From assembly GCA_036444495.1 (NCBI GenBank), contig JAZGBC010000156.1:1-16503 (forward strand): 16,503 bases of DNA, given 5' to 3'. Numbering within the stretch: the first letter of the stretch is position 1; each line of letters starts with the position of its first letter. Positions 16,006 through 16,503 of the stretch are shown here, piece by piece. A model generated the notes under the pieces. It saw only the letters and a program-made list of their open reading frames with translations, made no database searches and was not told the origin of the DNA. The DNA is from JAZGBC01 sp036444495 (GTDB lineage Bacteria; Pseudomonadota; Alphaproteobacteria; Kiloniellales; J153). The translations under genes were made by a program, and so were the position numbers.

Positions 16006-16148
16006 GTCGTGGACTCATAACGGCTGTTGCGGCTGGGGGTTAGGGCTTGCCCGCCGAAGTCCGTTTGTGAGGCGGGGCTACCCTGCGTATTCTTTGGTAG
16101 TGTATGGGGCCGGTCAAAGTAATTTGGAACCACTTGTGGGGCTGGACC

Positions 16149-16503
16149 ATGAAAATCGACGGCAAGTGTCACTGCGGTAATATCACGTATCAAGCAGAGA
16201 TCGATCCTGACCAACTCTACATATGTCACTGCACGGATTGTCAGACGATATCAGGGTCTGCCTTTCGATGGGCTGTGCCTGTTGCAGAGGAGGACTTCAA
16301 GCTTCTTACCGGCGAACCCAAGACCTACGTCAAAACGGCTGAAAGCGGCGCTACAAGCCACCAACTGTTTTGTCCTGAATGCGCGTCACCTCTTTATTCG
16401 ATCTCCATTGGAGATGGGCCGAAATTCTTTAACCTCCGTGTGGGAACCGCGCGCCAGCGCGCCGAACTTCGACCCAAATCGCAATACTGGTGTCGCTCGG
16501 CGC
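16149..16503 (+). CDS. GFA/CENP-V-type zinc protein, 3' end outside window
   Basis: An ATG at 16149 opens a frame that runs off the right edge (118 codons seen). The cysteine layout is that of the GFA (glutathione-dependent formaldehyde-activating-like) family: KCHCG (C7, C9), CHCTDC (C26, C28, C31) and CPEC (C75, C78), with the typical GSAFRWAVPV strand and the CASPLYS segment. Two structural or catalytic zinc ions are expected. Most GFA-domain proteins have no proven activity, and the original formaldehyde assignment applies to few, so I make no substrate claim. The ~120 residues seen fit a protein of roughly 130-140 aa. The gene is AT-richer than the methyltransferase before it and has only a weak GGGG site upstream. 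The 143-bp gap before it holds a CCCGCC/GGCGGG inverted repeat (around 16050-16077) without a T-tract. Confidence 0.88.
   Translation, partial: MKIDGKCHCGNITYQAEIDPDQLYICHCTDCQTISGSAFRWAVPVAEEDFKLLTGEPKTYVKTAESGATSHQLFCPECASPLYSISIGDGPKFFNLRVGTARQRAELRPKSQYWCRSA

Noticed and set aside
16006..16148. Relic of an insertion sequence before the GFA gene
   Set aside because: An inverted repeat and composition shift are visible, but no matching ends, target duplication or transposase remnant could be shown.

Overview
The window looks like a GC-rich alphaproteobacterial chromosome, most likely from the Rhodospirillales sensu lato. The evidence is gene order (lysC, a RodZ-like gene, ispG, hisS, prfA, prmC, DUF4167 and clpB, with ubiG and DUF1178 beside lysC), alphaproteobacteria-typical families (DUF4167, DUF1178), and a canonical HisRS motif 2 loop unlike that reported for the Caulobacter group. 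The exact taxon cannot be fixed from the sequence alone.

Layout, left to right. (1) 1-368 (-) is the 5' part of an AT-richer accessory gene with a possible PD-(D/E)XK nuclease core; it has no plus-strand counterpart and lies 39 bp downstream of clpB. (2) clpB (-) is the heat-shock disaggregase. It sits behind a convincing RpoH/sigma32-type promoter (3149-3176) and diverges from a MOSC-domain gene (+). (3) Between the convergent MOSC and DUF4167 genes is a ~262-bp MITE-like element with long, near-perfect terminal inverted repeats; it abuts the DUF4167 stop codon. (4) 4354-12366 is a tightly packed minus-strand series, transcribed right to left: RodZ-like HTH/membrane protein, ispG, hisS, hemA, prfA, prmC and then, after a 201-bp structured gap, DUF4167. 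hemA, prfA and prmC are translationally coupled (0 bp, then a 4-bp overlap), and several genes use GTG or TTG starts. (5) lysC (-) and ubiG (+) diverge around a short region with a hairpin. ubiG converges on a DUF1178 zinc-ribbon gene (-), which diverges from a class I methyltransferase (+). (6) The right edge holds the start of an AT-richer GFA/CENP-V-type zinc protein (+).

Functionally the core is housekeeping: isoprenoid precursors (ispG), charging of tRNA-His (hisS), translation termination and its methylation (prfA and prmC), aspartate-family amino acids (lysC), ubiquinone (ubiG) and protein quality control (clpB). The least expected gene is hemA, which encodes a glutamyl-tRNA reductase of the C5 tetrapyrrole pathway. 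Most alphaproteobacteria make 5-aminolevulinate with ALA synthase instead. The three neighbouring products hisS, hemA and prfA all relate to tRNA or release-factor biology. I see no CRISPR array, rRNA, tRNA, phage module or recognisable defence island. The candidates closest to novelty are the MITE, the edge nuclease-like gene, the hemA placement and the structured leader before DUF4167.
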